From contig OZ316899.1 of the NCBI GenBank assembly GCA_973895155.1, forward strand, positions 7,130,001-7,194,000: a stretch of DNA of 64,000 nt. Direction: 5' to 3'. The notes beneath the pieces were generated by a model that saw only the letters and a program-made list of their open reading frames with translations, was not told the origin of the DNA and did no database searches. Positions 34,227-45,422 of the stretch are shown one piece after another; within the stretch, counting starts at the first letter, position 1; every line of letters begins with the position of its first letter. A program made the translations under genes and the position numbers. This stretch comes from Marsupella aquatica. Lineage: Eukaryota > Marchantiophyta.

Positions 34227-37200
34227 TCAATCTCTCACAAGGCCGCCATCAATAGAGGAAAAAATCCGACGCGACCCACGTCTGAGAGTGTGAATGCGCT
34301 CGATCTCCAACAGTTCTTTGGCACTCGATAGACACCGGTGCTTGCGGCTCAAAGATGAAGGAGAAAGCATGGAAGCAGCCGCAGCGACAGCAATTAGGTG
34401 GTCCAGGGTCTCCAAAATAATCAGCATCTGATCAAAAATCCTATGTCTAGTCCGGTCAAAAGTCTGAGCATTCCTAGCCAACCAAATGTTCCACAAAATC
34501 TGATAGGTAGTGTAGATCCGAAGGGAGTGAATAGGTAATTTTCCCACAGCAGACTTGATAAGGCCAATCAGGGATGGCGTTCCATTGCAGAGTGCACCAT
34601 GCATCCACCCGTGAGCATCAGTCCAACACCTACTGGCGTGCCTGCATGAGAAGAAAATATGTGAGATAGACTCAAGGAGTCCCACACAAAGCACACAACA
34701 ACCATCAGATTTTCCAATTCTTAGAGCCCTAGAGCCAGAAAACAGACCCTGTGCAAGAATACGCCATAGAAAGACTTTCGCTCGGGTAGAAAGATCAGAT
34801 GTCCACACAGCCCTCCACACTTCATTCCATTCTCCATCTATGAGGGCCTCCGCCCAGATCCGGTTCAGACGAGCAGAATCAGTGCCTTTTGGGCGCAAAA
34901 ACTCATAGGCTCGAACATTTGTTAATCCAAAGCGATTAGTTCCAACCGCCTGGTCCAGGCAAAGCCATTGTCGTGCAAGAGGCAAGGTTCCAATGCCGCC
35001 AAAGGGAGTTCCACGAATTACTCCCGTCAAAGAGAGACATAGAACCCTGCAAGGAGATGTAAGGCCTCTCAACCGTTGTAGTCGTGATTCAACATTCATC
35101 CATGTGCCATCAGTAGCAGACCAGAAATCCCCGATTTTCCTTATGCCAAGTTTACCAAACGTTCTGGTTAACTCCATAATCACAGAATCAGGTAGCTCAT
35201 AGAATCCCTATAAGCAGCGGATAGCATCTTCAAATCCCCAATGGCCAGGGATAGGGTCATAAGTATTAGGGTAGAAGATCAAGTGTTCTCTCAACTGTTC
35301 CCAGGCACTCCACAATTGGCTAGTATATGACAATCTCCCAAAGCTATGAGGGGTGCTAAGAAGCATCTTGTCAGTCAAGGAGTACACATTCCTGCGGACA
35401 ATCTTGTAATTTTGCCATTTCGTCAATCGAAGATTTTCAGAGAGCATGCAAGCCCATTCAGAGTCGGGGCAATCCAAAGCCCCGGTGAACCATTTACTCA
35501 AAAGTGCGTCCAAGTGACTTTTGAGATCCTTCAATCCGAGACCACCATCCAGCTTGGGCCGAGTCATCTTGTCCCAAGCCACAAGAGGGATTCGTTTCCC
35601 CCCCAACGGGTTGGAGCCCCACAGAAAAATCCTGTTTAAAGCAATCAACTTTTTAGTCAAGGTAATAGGTGAAAGTAGAAACATCATGTGATAAACCGGT
35701 ATGGCCTGAAGCACGTGCTTGATTAACAACAGGCGGCCTGTGAAAGAAAGGAAGCGAGTAGACCAGGATGCAAGTCATGCACTGATCCGATCCAAGCAGA
35801 AGCAATGCAGTTGCTTCTCAGAAAGATTAGAACCAAAAGGGGCACCTATGTATTTTTGCACAGTGCCTGCAGCGCTAATTGTACACCCCGTTTCGTGTAG
35901 CCAGTCAGGGATCTCATCAATAGCCAAAGGTATAATGATAGATTTGCCCAGGTGGAGTTTAGCTCCAGTTGCACAATCATTCGTAGCAAGTGATAGTGTT
36001 TCTAGCCTGTGTAAAAGCAATCTTCGTGGCAGGAATGAAAAGGCCTAGATCATCGGCAAAAAGTCTAAAGCAAATAGTTAAAGAGGAAGAGATTTGTAGT
36101 CCTTGGAGTCGACCAGCTGCAATTTCCGCATGGCAAAAGTCCATCAATGGCTGGGTGGAGATAGCAAACAGAAGAGGAGAAAGGGGACAGCCTTGGCAAA
36201 CTCCCCTGCACATCTTAATATCATCAGTCCAAAGTCCGTTGACCAGAACTTTAGAAAAGGAATTACTTAGCAGAGATCGAACTAAGAATATGTAATGTGA
36301 GCTCAGGCCCAAAAGATTCATAGTTTCCCAGATATAGAGATGATCGACCCTGTCAAAAGCTTTCTCAAAGTCAAGCTGCAAAAAGAGAGACGGAGTCTGC
36401 GTGGATTCAATCCAGTCGTGTGTCAACCACGTTAGTGAGATATTTTCCAGTATATGACGTCCAGGAATGAAGCCTGTTTGCTGCGGACTAATCATACGGG
36501 GCAGCAGCACCTTCAATCGCAGGGCAAGTAGCTTCGCCAAAATCTTGTATGTGGTTGTTAGCATAGTTAGCGGCCTCCAGTCGCACAAACGACGCTTGTC
36601 AGTCTTCTTGGGGATAAAACGGATCACGCCATCTTTGATCCCATAGGAAATGTGGCCAGTTCTCCAAAAGTCGTAGATCATATCATATAGGTCAACTTTC
36701 ACAAAATCCCAGCAAGGACGTAGAACTTTAGCAGTCATACCATCTATCCCTGGTGCTTTATCATTAGGTAGCAATAGTAGGGTATCATGTACCTCCTTAA
36801 TAGTGGGTAAAGCTTCCAATTGGTGGTTCTCAGCGGCAGAGGGGCAAAAATGAGTGTGCTCACAGAGTTTTTGTCTAGCAGCACGCATCGCCAAAAGCTC
36901 CTCAACATTGAGTTCCTGCGGAGAATACAGCGCCTCACAGAAATTTTGAACCTCCTTGATGATCAGATTTTTGTCATGAATCTCTGAACCATCATCTCCA
37001 ATTAGGTACTCCATAGTCTCTCTCAGACGTTTTGCTTTGACCAAAGAGAAGTAGAACTTGGAAGGTTCTTCACCCTGGCCAAGCCAGTTGATCCGGGACA
37101 GCTGCCGGTAGTGATGTGCATTCTCAAGTTCCATTTTGCGAACACTGTTATCAGTATAGGCAAATTCCTGCAGATCATTTGGAGCATGCTCGTCCATGAT

Positions 37201-37426
37201 AGAGATTTTGAGGAGGCAAAGTTTGTTCCTGAGGATTGCCAGCTCCTCCTCCCGGGGTACCGGCAAAGATTGCAGCTCCATAAAGCACTTCCAAAATCTT
37301 TGGAATGCGTTGGCAAAGCGTAAATGAGGATCCGCAGAGGGCACATCATCACCCCGCCAGGCAGCCTCTAAAAGATTCAGGTTCTCTGCCTTCCGAAGAA
37401 CAGAGGGCTTTAAATAAGTAGCTCTC
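34227..37426 (-). pseudogene. LINE 2 ORF2 remnant: reverse transcriptase and zf-RVT
   Basis: Motifs in order: RFIPKKTDKRRLCDWRPLTM, QQTGFIPGRHILENI, LDFEKAFDRVDHLYIW, GVCQGCPLSPLLFA, FADDLGLFI (catalytic FADD intact). After a frame change near 36000 come LLIKHVLQAIPVYHMMF and a zf-RVT tail (LWRILAQGLFSGSRA ... CCVLCVGLLESISHIFFSCRHASRCW). In-frame stops lie at 35775 and 35208. The first part is fused in frame to the Y2 coiled coil, giving an accidental 598-codon chimeric frame (37773-35977). Confidence 0.92.
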
Positions 37427-37434
37427 TTATCCTT
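37427..37434. other. LINE 2 target duplication, 5' side
   Basis: TTATCCTT. The insertion plus duplication is 3699 bases, a multiple of three, so the Y2 frame is kept on both sides. Confidence 0.82.
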
Positions 37435-39915
37435 GATAATCTGATTATCAGACTGTGCGGTATCCAATTGCCCTTGCATGATGTTGAGCTCATGCCGCTT
37501 ATTCCGCAGCTCATCTTGGGCTTTCTTGGCCGCCTTAAGGTCTTCTACCTTGGCTTCCCTTGCCCTAAGCCGACGGATGACCTCGTCCTTCTTGCTTCTC
37601 TCCAAAGCCACCGCTTCTTCTAATCGACGCTTCTCCAACATTTCCCTCTGGAAAAAAGGTCCCTGCTCCAACTCCTCTCCAAAGATGCCAAGCGCAAGTT
37701 CCCCACACATCTCCCCGTACTCCATGGCTTGTTCTTTAGCATAGGCGGAGTGAGTAGAAGTCATCGACATCATCCACCGCGGCCTTTGTTCCCAAGCCGC
37801 CTTGCCAATTTCTTCTATCGTGGCTGGTGGGCTGCTTTGTTTTTCTGCAAGCCGCCTGATGTCCTTTGGTCATTCTCCTCCTGGTAAATCCTTCTCCCTA
37901 GCCAGGGCTGCCTCTTCTTCCTCCCTGAGTCGTTCCTGAAACTCCTATGCCGTCTGTTTTATGCCGTCAAAGCTCGGGGGAGCGACATCTGGTGGGGGAG
38001 ACTCGGGGCTGCTCTGCTGGGTCGGGTCCCCTCGAACTACTCTTGGAAGAGTGGGGATGAACCTGCCACAGGTCCTTATTCCTGGAACATGATGGTCCGA
38101 CCCGTAGCCGGAGTCATCATTGTCGTAGCCTTCTACCGTCTCCTCCTCGGCTTGGACTACCGGTTCCCACCGCTGCTGTCCTGGTCTTGCCGTGAACACG
38201 GCCTCACAGATCACGGGTCCTAGTTCCTCCGGCTTCCACGTTGATCTCATCTTCTCCCTGTCGCGACTAGGAGCTTTGAGCTGCTTTTCCTCGGCTTCGG
38301 GACTTGAAGCTCCTACATACATTCGGACTCCCGGCTCGTGTTCCGGCCTCCTTCTCTCCTTGACCCCTGTAAAGGGGTTTTCCCTGGTAAGTTGGCTAAG
38401 GCCGACTTTGGGAGTAGTATTCTGTACCGGTCCCGTTGCCGTTGCCGTTCTCCTTTCCTTCTCCAGCAATTTCAGCAGAGTCTGCAAGCCTGGTTGCTGC
38501 ATCAGCAAGTCCTCCTTCCTCGGCCTAAACACCTGCTCAATTGTAGGATTGTCGGACTGGGTCGGTTTCTCTGTTGTCGGCCTCGGTTCCGGAACCTCCT
38601 CTGGTGCTCTTGCCTGCAGAGGCAGTACCGGGGCGAATATCTGACTTCGGGCATACCGGCACAACAGCGGCATATGATAACCAAGCCGGGACACGCTTCC
38701 CATGTCGATCACCAGCTGTTCCTCCTTCAAGATCTTCTTTAGTTGGGTGAGGAGGTACCCGTTGTAGTCTCGGCTTGGGTCTGGCCTCTCCGCCAGATAG
38801 ACCTGTGCCTTGCCGATCTCTGCCCTCGGCAAGTTACAATGCATGGTTACCCGCAAGAAATCGATCATTTCTCCTATGTGCGGGTTGGTGTAGGTGTTTT
38901 GGAAGAAGCCATTCTTTGTTGATGGCCCTGGAAACGCCCGGAACTCCCTGTCTAGCAAGGTCTTCCTGGTATCTACTTTGGTCTTATTGCCCATCGGCAA
39001 GCCAAACACTTCGGCAATCACCCGGGGAGTGAGATAGAAATCCTTCCCATACACCCTTGTGGAATTGGTCTCGGGCTCCCATGATCCCACGAATTCTAGT
39101 AAGTCTGAATCCGGCACCTCCGGCTTTAGCCATGGTAGCTTTACGAAGGCTTCCAAGCCGGATCCGGCCATGAAACCTTGGTATTTCCGAGTCTGCATAG
39201 CCGTAAAGCATGCATCCTCCTCCCGTGCAAAGTGTAATTGCACCTCCTTGAGGAGGGTCGCCGCCTAGCCTTTCCAGGTGTCATCTCTTGTTGGAACGGC
39301 ATTGACGGGGTCGACCTCTTCCTCTTCGGCTTCCGCCTGCCTCCTACTTCCCTGCTCTGCTGGTTTTTTGGGTGCCACCGACCTCGTTCTTTTTGCAGGG
39401 GTGGCTTCTTCGTTGTTGTTCCCTTTCCTCTTCATAGCGACTGCCGTGGATGTTTCTCCTAGCACGGTTGCCTTCATCCACCCCTCCGTGCTACCCTTCA
39501 ACTCCCAGTGTATGTCGTTGCAGCGGTTGATGGCCTCCCGGATGCTGACTATTCTATTCTCACAAAATAGAAGATTGTCAAGTTCGTCGGCACTAGGCGT
39601 CCACAAGAATTCAGCCGTAATGAGTTCTCCTCCTAAGAAAGCAGACTTCTGCAGCTCCCACAACCGAGCGAGCTCCTGCCGTTCTCGAGCCGCTCTCTCC
39701 GATTCTTTGTCCTCGTAGGTCCCAATGTACTCAGTTGCCCGTTCTAACAGGCATCCCCAAGAATGAGCAGCTTGATTGACGTTGCTCATACCCTTCTTGA
39801 GTTGATTGTCGGTATCTGCTTCCACCCCGAGTTGATTGTCGGTATCTACGCACCCTAACCCTAATTGTGTTCCCTCCCCTGACGTCCTTACTTTTGGCCT
39901 CGGCTCGGGTTCCAT
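37435..39915 (-). pseudogene. Y2 gene, N-terminal and central part
   Basis: ATG at 39915 (MEPEPRPKVRTSGEGTQ). The N-terminal region to TAG 39265 ends in a basic KRTRSVAPKKPAEQG segment. The mobile-like domain (KYQGFMAGSGLEAFVKLPW ... RVYGKDFYLTPRVIAEVFGLPMG, then IGEMIDFLRVTMHCNLP and YNGYLLTQLKKILKEEQ) is at about 39180-38650. An acidic/Pro-rich linker runs to TAG 37945, then TGA 37870, then the coiled coil (QREMLEKRRLEEAVALERSKK). All parts share one frame; only stops break it, and the Y1 protein has Trp, Gln and Trp at the three stops. The whole ancestral protein would be roughly 1.1-1.2 thousand residues. Enzyme function is not evident. Confidence 0.82.
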
Positions 39916-40032
39916 AGTCACCCTTAATTGTTTATATTTCCCTATTTTTGTTACTATACTAAGGTGTTTCCTAGGGTACACTCCTGATTTTACTATTTAA
40001 ACTGGCCTAATGATTCATGGCTAGGCATCACA

Positions 40033-40908
40033 GTATTTTTGGTCTGCATGGCTATAAAACATGCATCTTCATCCCATGCAAAATATAACTGCACTGCCAG
40101 TGGTAGGACCGCCGCCCACCCCTTCCATGTATCAGCTCTATTGGGGATGGCATTGACTAGGTTGACCTCTTGTTCTGCGGCTTCCTCCTACCTTTGTCTC
40201 CCTTGCTTGGCTGGCTTTCTTGATGCTTCCGACCTCGTTCTTTTGGTCGGTGTGATTTTTTTGTTGTTGGCCATCTTCCTTTTCCTTTCGGCCGCTCCTG
40301 ACAACTCGGCCAGGATTGTTGCTTTTGTCCACGCCTCCGTGCAACCCTTCAGGTCCCAGATTGTTGTTGCAGTTGTTGATGGCCTACTGAATGCCAATGA
40401 TTCTATTCTCTCAAAATAGAAGATTGTCAAGCTCATCGGCAATAGGCGTCCACAAGAATTCAGCCTTGATGATCTCTCCTCCTAGGAAGGCAAACTTTTG
40501 CAATTCCCACAGCCAAGCAAGCTCCTATCATTCTCAAGCTGCTCTTTCCGACTCTTCCTCCTCATAGGTCCCAATGTACCCACTTGCCATTTGAATAGGC
40601 ATCCCCAAAAATGTGCAACTTGATTGACATTGCTCATTCCCTCCTTATGTTGTTGCTGGGTGTCTACTTCCGCCTGCCGTGTTCACCTTTGCAACTGACA
40701 GTCATTGGCTTCTCCTTGCAATTTGTTTGATCAATGTGCGTGAATGAGCCGTCACTCTTGGTGAACCTCCCTTACCCCCCTCCGGCCTGCCCCTGCCTGA
40801 CTTGGTCGCTGATTACCTGCAACCACCAATACTTAGCGTACCCAAACCCTAATCATGCCCCTTAGTGGTCCTTGCACCTATTACTCCCGGCCTTGGCTCG
40901 GGTTTCAT
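40033..40908 (-). pseudogene. Y1 gene, N-terminal part
   Basis: This lies beyond the Y2 insertion. ATG at 40908 (MKPEPRP). Contains the WDLKGCTEAWTKATILAEL and KRTRSEASRKPAKQG segments homologous to Y2, then DTWKGWAAVLPLAVQLYFAW and DEDACFIAMQT up to the insertion point. Stops and frame changes are more frequent than in Y2, which fits Y1 being the older insertion. Confidence 0.72.
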
Positions 40909-41008
40909 GGATATCCTTAATTGTTTACATTTTCTTGTAAGGGTTTTTGTGTATACCACCCAACTTTACTATTTTACAAGCCCTAGTGATTCCTGGCTAG
41001 GCATCACA

Positions 41009-41086
41009 GGTCTCCAGGAGCATATATGAGGGGAGTGGTGTCTCCATGGGGGCTAAGGACGAGCCAAAGTTGTGAGTTGCGGTGGT
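41009..41086 (+). repeat. Gypsy LTR fragment, right of Y1
   Basis: GGTCTCCAGGAGCATATATG and following LTR-middle sequence, the continuation of 27728-27914 across Y1. It ends at 41086 where the gypsy 2 LTR begins. Confidence 0.8.
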
Positions 41087-42557
41087 TGCAAGTCGCAGAA
41101 CTCGACTACCTGAACACTAAGCTCCGGCGTCACTGACTCCGATGCCAAGCTCCCTTATGGTCCAGGCCCGGATAGGCCAGCCGGGGAGGACTTAGCATGG
41201 GGAGACTTGTGGGCAACGAGACGTGGCGCTAGCGAAGGCAAGGAGCCAAGTTGGTGACACACACTAAGGACTTGGACTAGCTGAGAGCTGGTCGGGTCAA
41301 GGGGAAATGGGCCGGGCTCAAGGACGACCATCCAAATCTCCGGATGGACTTTGCGTTTTGAGGGCTTGAGTGTGAGCTCCTCTTGGGCCCAAGGCCAATG
41401 GAGTTGACGCCATGGGCAACAAACGTGTGGGGCGCAAGTTATGGCCCAATTCGGGTTGGGCCGATCGGGGGTCCCGAACGGCGATGAGACCTGAGGACCT
41501 AGGCATGAGCATTGGGTCGGTCCGATCACAGCGAGCTAAGGCACTCCGCTTGCGGTGGCCTAATGAGAAAGTTATGGGCTTGCCAGTTGGTGGCGCGCCC
41601 ATTATGCGCAATAGGATTCGGGTTGGGGGGCAAAATGTTTAGGGACCAAAGCTGGTCCCGGGGGTGGGAGGTCTACAGAAGCATATATGAGGGGAGTGGT
41701 GTCTCCCTGGGGGCTAAGGGCGAGCCGAAGTCGTGAGCCGCGGTGATCGCGACACTAAGGGAAACCGCCAAACGAAAATGGCGATATCTTCCTAACGGGA
41801 AGTCTGTTGGAGGACTTCTTGGATGCATTGGAAAGCTCTTGCCAAGGGCTACGCCCTCCTGAACTTACCATGGGTTCTTGGGGTTTTCGGGTGTTAACTC
41901 GCTCACTTGCCAAATCCTGCCGAACAACAGCCAAGCCGCGTTCAGTCTCCCAAGGGAGCTTGCATTGGGGAGGCAAGGCCAAGTAGGTGTGGAAGTTGAG
42001 TTCCAAGAGTGTCCAGCCCCTAGACCATCAATGAGGCAAATTGGGAGTTGGTTGCTAAAGTCAGGGCCATTCTGGTCCCGACGTGTTGGGACAAGCTTTA
42101 GGACAAGCTACGTTATTTGGGCCATGAGCATGTCCTGGGGTCAGGGCGGTCAGTTGGTGATGGATAGGTACGAGGGGGAACCTGGGCCACGCCCAAGGAT
42201 GGAGTTGTTCTGGACAAACATTGGGCGTGGGTTCTGGTTCCGGCTTATGGCACCGGGAGGACCTATTGCCGACCTATTTACCAATGTCTGTTGAGCTTGA
42301 GTTAGGATGCTAGACTTGGCGAGTTCTAGATCCTGAAGGGTTACTTACCGAGGTGCTTGGTTGCTTGTGCAGACAATGAAGACCGTTGAGTAGCGGTCGT
42401 GTTGGAGAGCAAGTGCGGCTTCGTATGGGAGGGGCCGTTGGCGGTGCAAGGGGCATTAGGGTGCTTGCTCAAGGTATTCCATGGAGGCATTTGGGCACTA
42501 GGGGCATTAGGCGTGAGTGCTAGGATTGGTGAGGGCGCTGGGTGGCTAGGTCCACCA
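41087..42557 (+). repeat. Gypsy 2 5' LTR
   Basis: Full LTR of about 1.47 kb, TGCAAGTCGCAG to TCCACCA, identical to the left-duplication copy 3815-5285 except one transition at 42184. Confidence 0.87.
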
Positions 42558-42561
42558 CTTG

Positions 42562-42573
42562 TGGTATCAGAGC
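42562..42573 (+). other. Gypsy 2 primer binding site
   Basis: TGGTATCAGAGC, initiator-Met tRNA type. Confidence 0.92.
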
Positions 42574-42704
42574 GATTATCGGCATAGACATCGGGCCGAG
42601 GTTGTGTTAGGTCGGAAGCCAAAAATCTTAACGGATTTTTGCAGGGACTTAGTGCTTCAACGTGCCCAGCGGGTTGACTACGGGCAGATTCGGTCACTCG
42701 GAGC

Positions 42705-43410
42705 ATGGCTAAAGACACTCGATCAAAGAGTGGCAAATACGCTCCCCCTGCCAAGGGGAGAGCCCAAGTTCAAGATGAATAGAAGGAGGATGGGTCGACT
42801 TCCCTAGATGAACGTTACAAGCAGGCTGACAAAGACCGTCGACCGCCGCGGTGAACACATCAAGTGCAGAGCGCCGTTGACTTAAAGGGAAGGAGGTGGC
42901 CAATCCTTCAGAGAATGGGTCGGACAATGACGGCTCCGACGCGGATGGAAGCGACGACAATGCAAAAGTTGAATTGGAGGAAGAGGGTCAAGACCTAGAG
43001 GAGGAACTGATCCTAGCCTTGAGAGGGTTGGATGCAGAACCAGAGGATGATGTCAAGCCGGACGTCATTGTGGATAATTTGACCAAGCAAAGCCAGGGCG
43101 ACACGGGTGATGCCTCAGTCCCGGGAGGTCATGGTGCCCGCAAGAGGTGGGGGGTGTCACCAAAATCCACAAGAGAAATTAAGGACACGCAGCCCGCAAA
43201 GGAAAGACGGTTGGAGGACCGTCCTCATACAACCCGCAAGGGCCTAGGCGCTGATGACGGTTTGGGTCCATTGACTCAAGACCAATGACTCATTTATGAG
43301 CAGTTTGAACACAACAAGGGGGCCCAAATTAAGTACTTACTTAGTCTGGGTAGTCAAAGTGCGACGTGTCCCAAGGGGGGAATGGTAGTTGGACGGATAA
43401 TGTTCCAAGT
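42705..43410 (+). pseudogene. Gypsy 2 gag, N-terminal part
   Basis: Starts MAKDTRSKSGKYAPP. A TAG at 42780 stands where gypsy 1 has CAG. A frame change follows, then an acidic stretch to a TGA near 43286. Gag is cut by X after CAAGT (43406-43410) and resumes at 49866. Confidence 0.87.
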
Positions 43411-44306
43411 TGTCACGTCATCGGCTTTGGCCTTAACTCGGGCTTCAGCTTAGACGGGCACATCCTTTGTAAATATGAGGGTTCGGGCAGGGAGGGAAGC
43501 ACGTAATGCACCTAATTCGTGTAAACTAGCGCTAAGTGCGCCTACTGTTAGATACGGACACCTCCTAGGTATGGTTTGTGTTCCGCCGCCGGAACATACC
43601 TTAGTCGATAGCAGGATTGACCCCGGCTTAAGGGCTTCTAAGCCTTCGTGTTGTCCGCCTTTGATCCGGATTTTATGATACAGGTCCTCAACCCGTGCTC
43701 GCAACCACTTACCCGCAAGCTGCACCCCGTGCACGATTTGGGTAGTGCGTTCGGCCCGACATTGCCACCTATACACGAGATTCACCCATACATATACACG
43801 CACAAGCATACAATCTCGATTTACACGAAGGAAATGGTGGGAAAGGATTTTACTACATAGGGGACATATGCGTACACTTGATTGACCCAACAGCTCTGGA
43901 GTGAACAGGTCCAAGACCGAGGGTGTACACTACAACGGAGCCTGGCTCCGCACTCGCCCAGCGAGCTTAGTCCTACCCCCCTCCCCTTGGTACTCTTCCA
44001 CTCCCAGAGGTCGGGACTCCTCGCACATACCGCGGATGTCCAATTTGAGACTAAAAACCCCCCTGCCTCTACCGAGGGGTGCACTAAATACTAAGGGCCG
44101 AGGAACAGAGTGTCCTCCCGCCCGAAGATTCGCTGACTTAGGTCCTAACTAATCTGACTGTCAGGCCAAAAAACGGCTGTGTCTTATTAGAAGATCCTAA
44201 ACTATGCAGGCTGGACAGCATGGCGGTGCTGTTTTAACTAGGGCAGGTTCCTGCCCCCATAGCCTGATTTAGCTATTCCTAACCCTATTCTATTCCTACT
44301 CCGCCG
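43411..44306. other. X left noncoding region
   Basis: No gene. The shared motif AGGTATGGTTTGTGTTCCGCCGCC is at 43567-43600, forming a bulged hairpin with GGAACATACC. Confidence 0.6.
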
Positions 44307-44878
44307 CTAATGCCTGGCATGCGTGCTAGAGCCGCTCGAGTGGGAGCGGCCATCCCGTTGCTTACGAAGTTTGTCGTTGTCCGCCTTGAGGAGCTGGACC
44401 TGGTCCAGTAGAGATTCGTTCTCTCGCTTCACCGCATCCGTCTCCTCCGCTGCCTCCTGGCATGCCTCCTCCAGTTGCTGGGCGTCGCTCGTCAGCTTGC
44501 CTGCCAGCTGGTCCTGCTTCTCGGCTTCGGTTTGGAGCCGTGCCACTTTGACCTGTAGCGTGGCTATCTTTGTAGTGTCCCGCTGGGCCCGTTCTTGGCC
44601 TCCTCCAGGTCTTTCTGCCAGATGACAATTTGATTATTCAAACTGTCAATCTGGTTCCGGAGTTGTGCAATCTCGGCCTCGTTCCCAGCTTTGGCCTGAT
44701 CGGCTAGGGCGGTAAGGGCCTGCGCCTTTGCTAACAACTCATCGGCGGCTGCAACTTTGGGTCGTAGTTGCAGAAGCTCAGCCTCTTGAGCCGCAACTTT
44801 GTTCTTTAAGTATACGGACTCCACCCGGTACCGCTCTATCCTCTGAAGGGCCTCTGACTGGGCCCTATGTGACGCCAA
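44307..44878 (-). pseudogene. X coiled-coil protein
   Basis: Heptad-rich protein of about 190 residues with one base-level frame change near 44587, identical to the left-duplication copy at 7035-7606. Two halves: LQRIERYRVESVYLKNKVAA and ARLQTEAEKQDQLAGKLTS. It ends in a Ser/His-rich tail (DGRSHSSGSSTHARH). It could be the last exon of the large X gene or a separate frame. Function unknown. Confidence 0.5.
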
Positions 44879-45220
44879 TGACGTGGTCCTTATTTTGTAA
44901 TCTGATTAAGTAGGTTGCTGTATGCAAGGAGTAGCTATTGATATTGCATAACAATTAGCAAGATGGCAAGAATAAGGGCAATCATGGCGTTAAGAGTAGG
45001 GAAATAAAAGCTATGTCGCGGGTGGTCGACGACCATATCTCTTTCAATATGTCACCAAATCCGGATCTGTAAAGAGCATTGGAAAGATCTGGTCAAGGCG
45101 AGTAAAATCGATATAAAACACTCGAGAAACGGAGGTGTATTAAGAAAGATACGGCCTGATTAGTGTGACGGGTTAACTTGTGGCCGGAATTAACGGATTC
45201 GGCTTCAGTTTCGGGTTAAC

Positions 45221-45422
45221 CACGGCTTAGCTTATGTGAGCACGGCTTCAGCTTAGCTCAGGTCAGCACGGCTTCAGCTTAGCTTAGGTAAGCACGGCTT
45301 CAGCTTAGCTCAGGTAAGAACGGCTTCAGCTTAGCTCAGGTCAGCACGGCTTCAGCTTAGCTCAGGTCAACACGGCTTCAGCTTAGCTCAGGTCAGCGCG
45401 GCCTCAGGTTAGCATAGGTAAG
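45221..45422 (+). repeat. Tandem array of 26-bp units in X
   Basis: Same array as 7949-8150: seven full units and one short unit, without spacers. Confidence 0.9.

Larger units (their letters stand above)
33736..37426 (-). mobile_element. LINE 2, 5'-truncated L1-type element inserted in the Y2 gene
   Basis: A 3.69-kb minus-strand insertion with a ragged poly(A) tail (poly-T/C at 33736-33765) and an 8-bp target duplication. It lacks ORF1 and the endonuclease, the normal outcome of incomplete target-primed reverse transcription. The family is related to LINE 1 but clearly distinct in sequence. Confidence 0.92.
31788..40032 (-). mobile_element. Element Y2, nested in Y1
   Basis: It starts TGTGGTACGTCCC and ends GGCTAGGCATCACA with GTATT on both sides. 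About 4.55 kb without the LINE it carries. It shares termini, subterminal inverted repeat (31794-31803 / 31888-31896), left noncoding region and gene order with Y1, so the two are members of one family. One inserted into the other's gene. Confidence 0.82.
27915..41008 (-). mobile_element. Element Y1: TG...CA element with 5-bp target duplication, no LTRs
   Basis: It starts TGTGGTGCGTCCC and ends GGCATCACA, with GGTCT on both sides. Removing the nested Y2 (8245 bases plus 5) leaves about 4.84 kb. Terminal inverted repeats are short: TGTGGTGC against TGTGATGC. A 10-bp inverted repeat (GCGTCCCATG at 27921, its complement at 28015) lies just inside the left end. The single gene reads right to left. 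No direct long terminal repeats, RT, integrase or DDE domain is visible, so the mobilising enzyme is unknown. Confidence 0.75.

Noticed and set aside
35977-37773. 598-codon frame as a genuine gene
   Set aside because: It crosses a LINE target duplication; the halves are Y2 coiled coil and LINE 2 RT.
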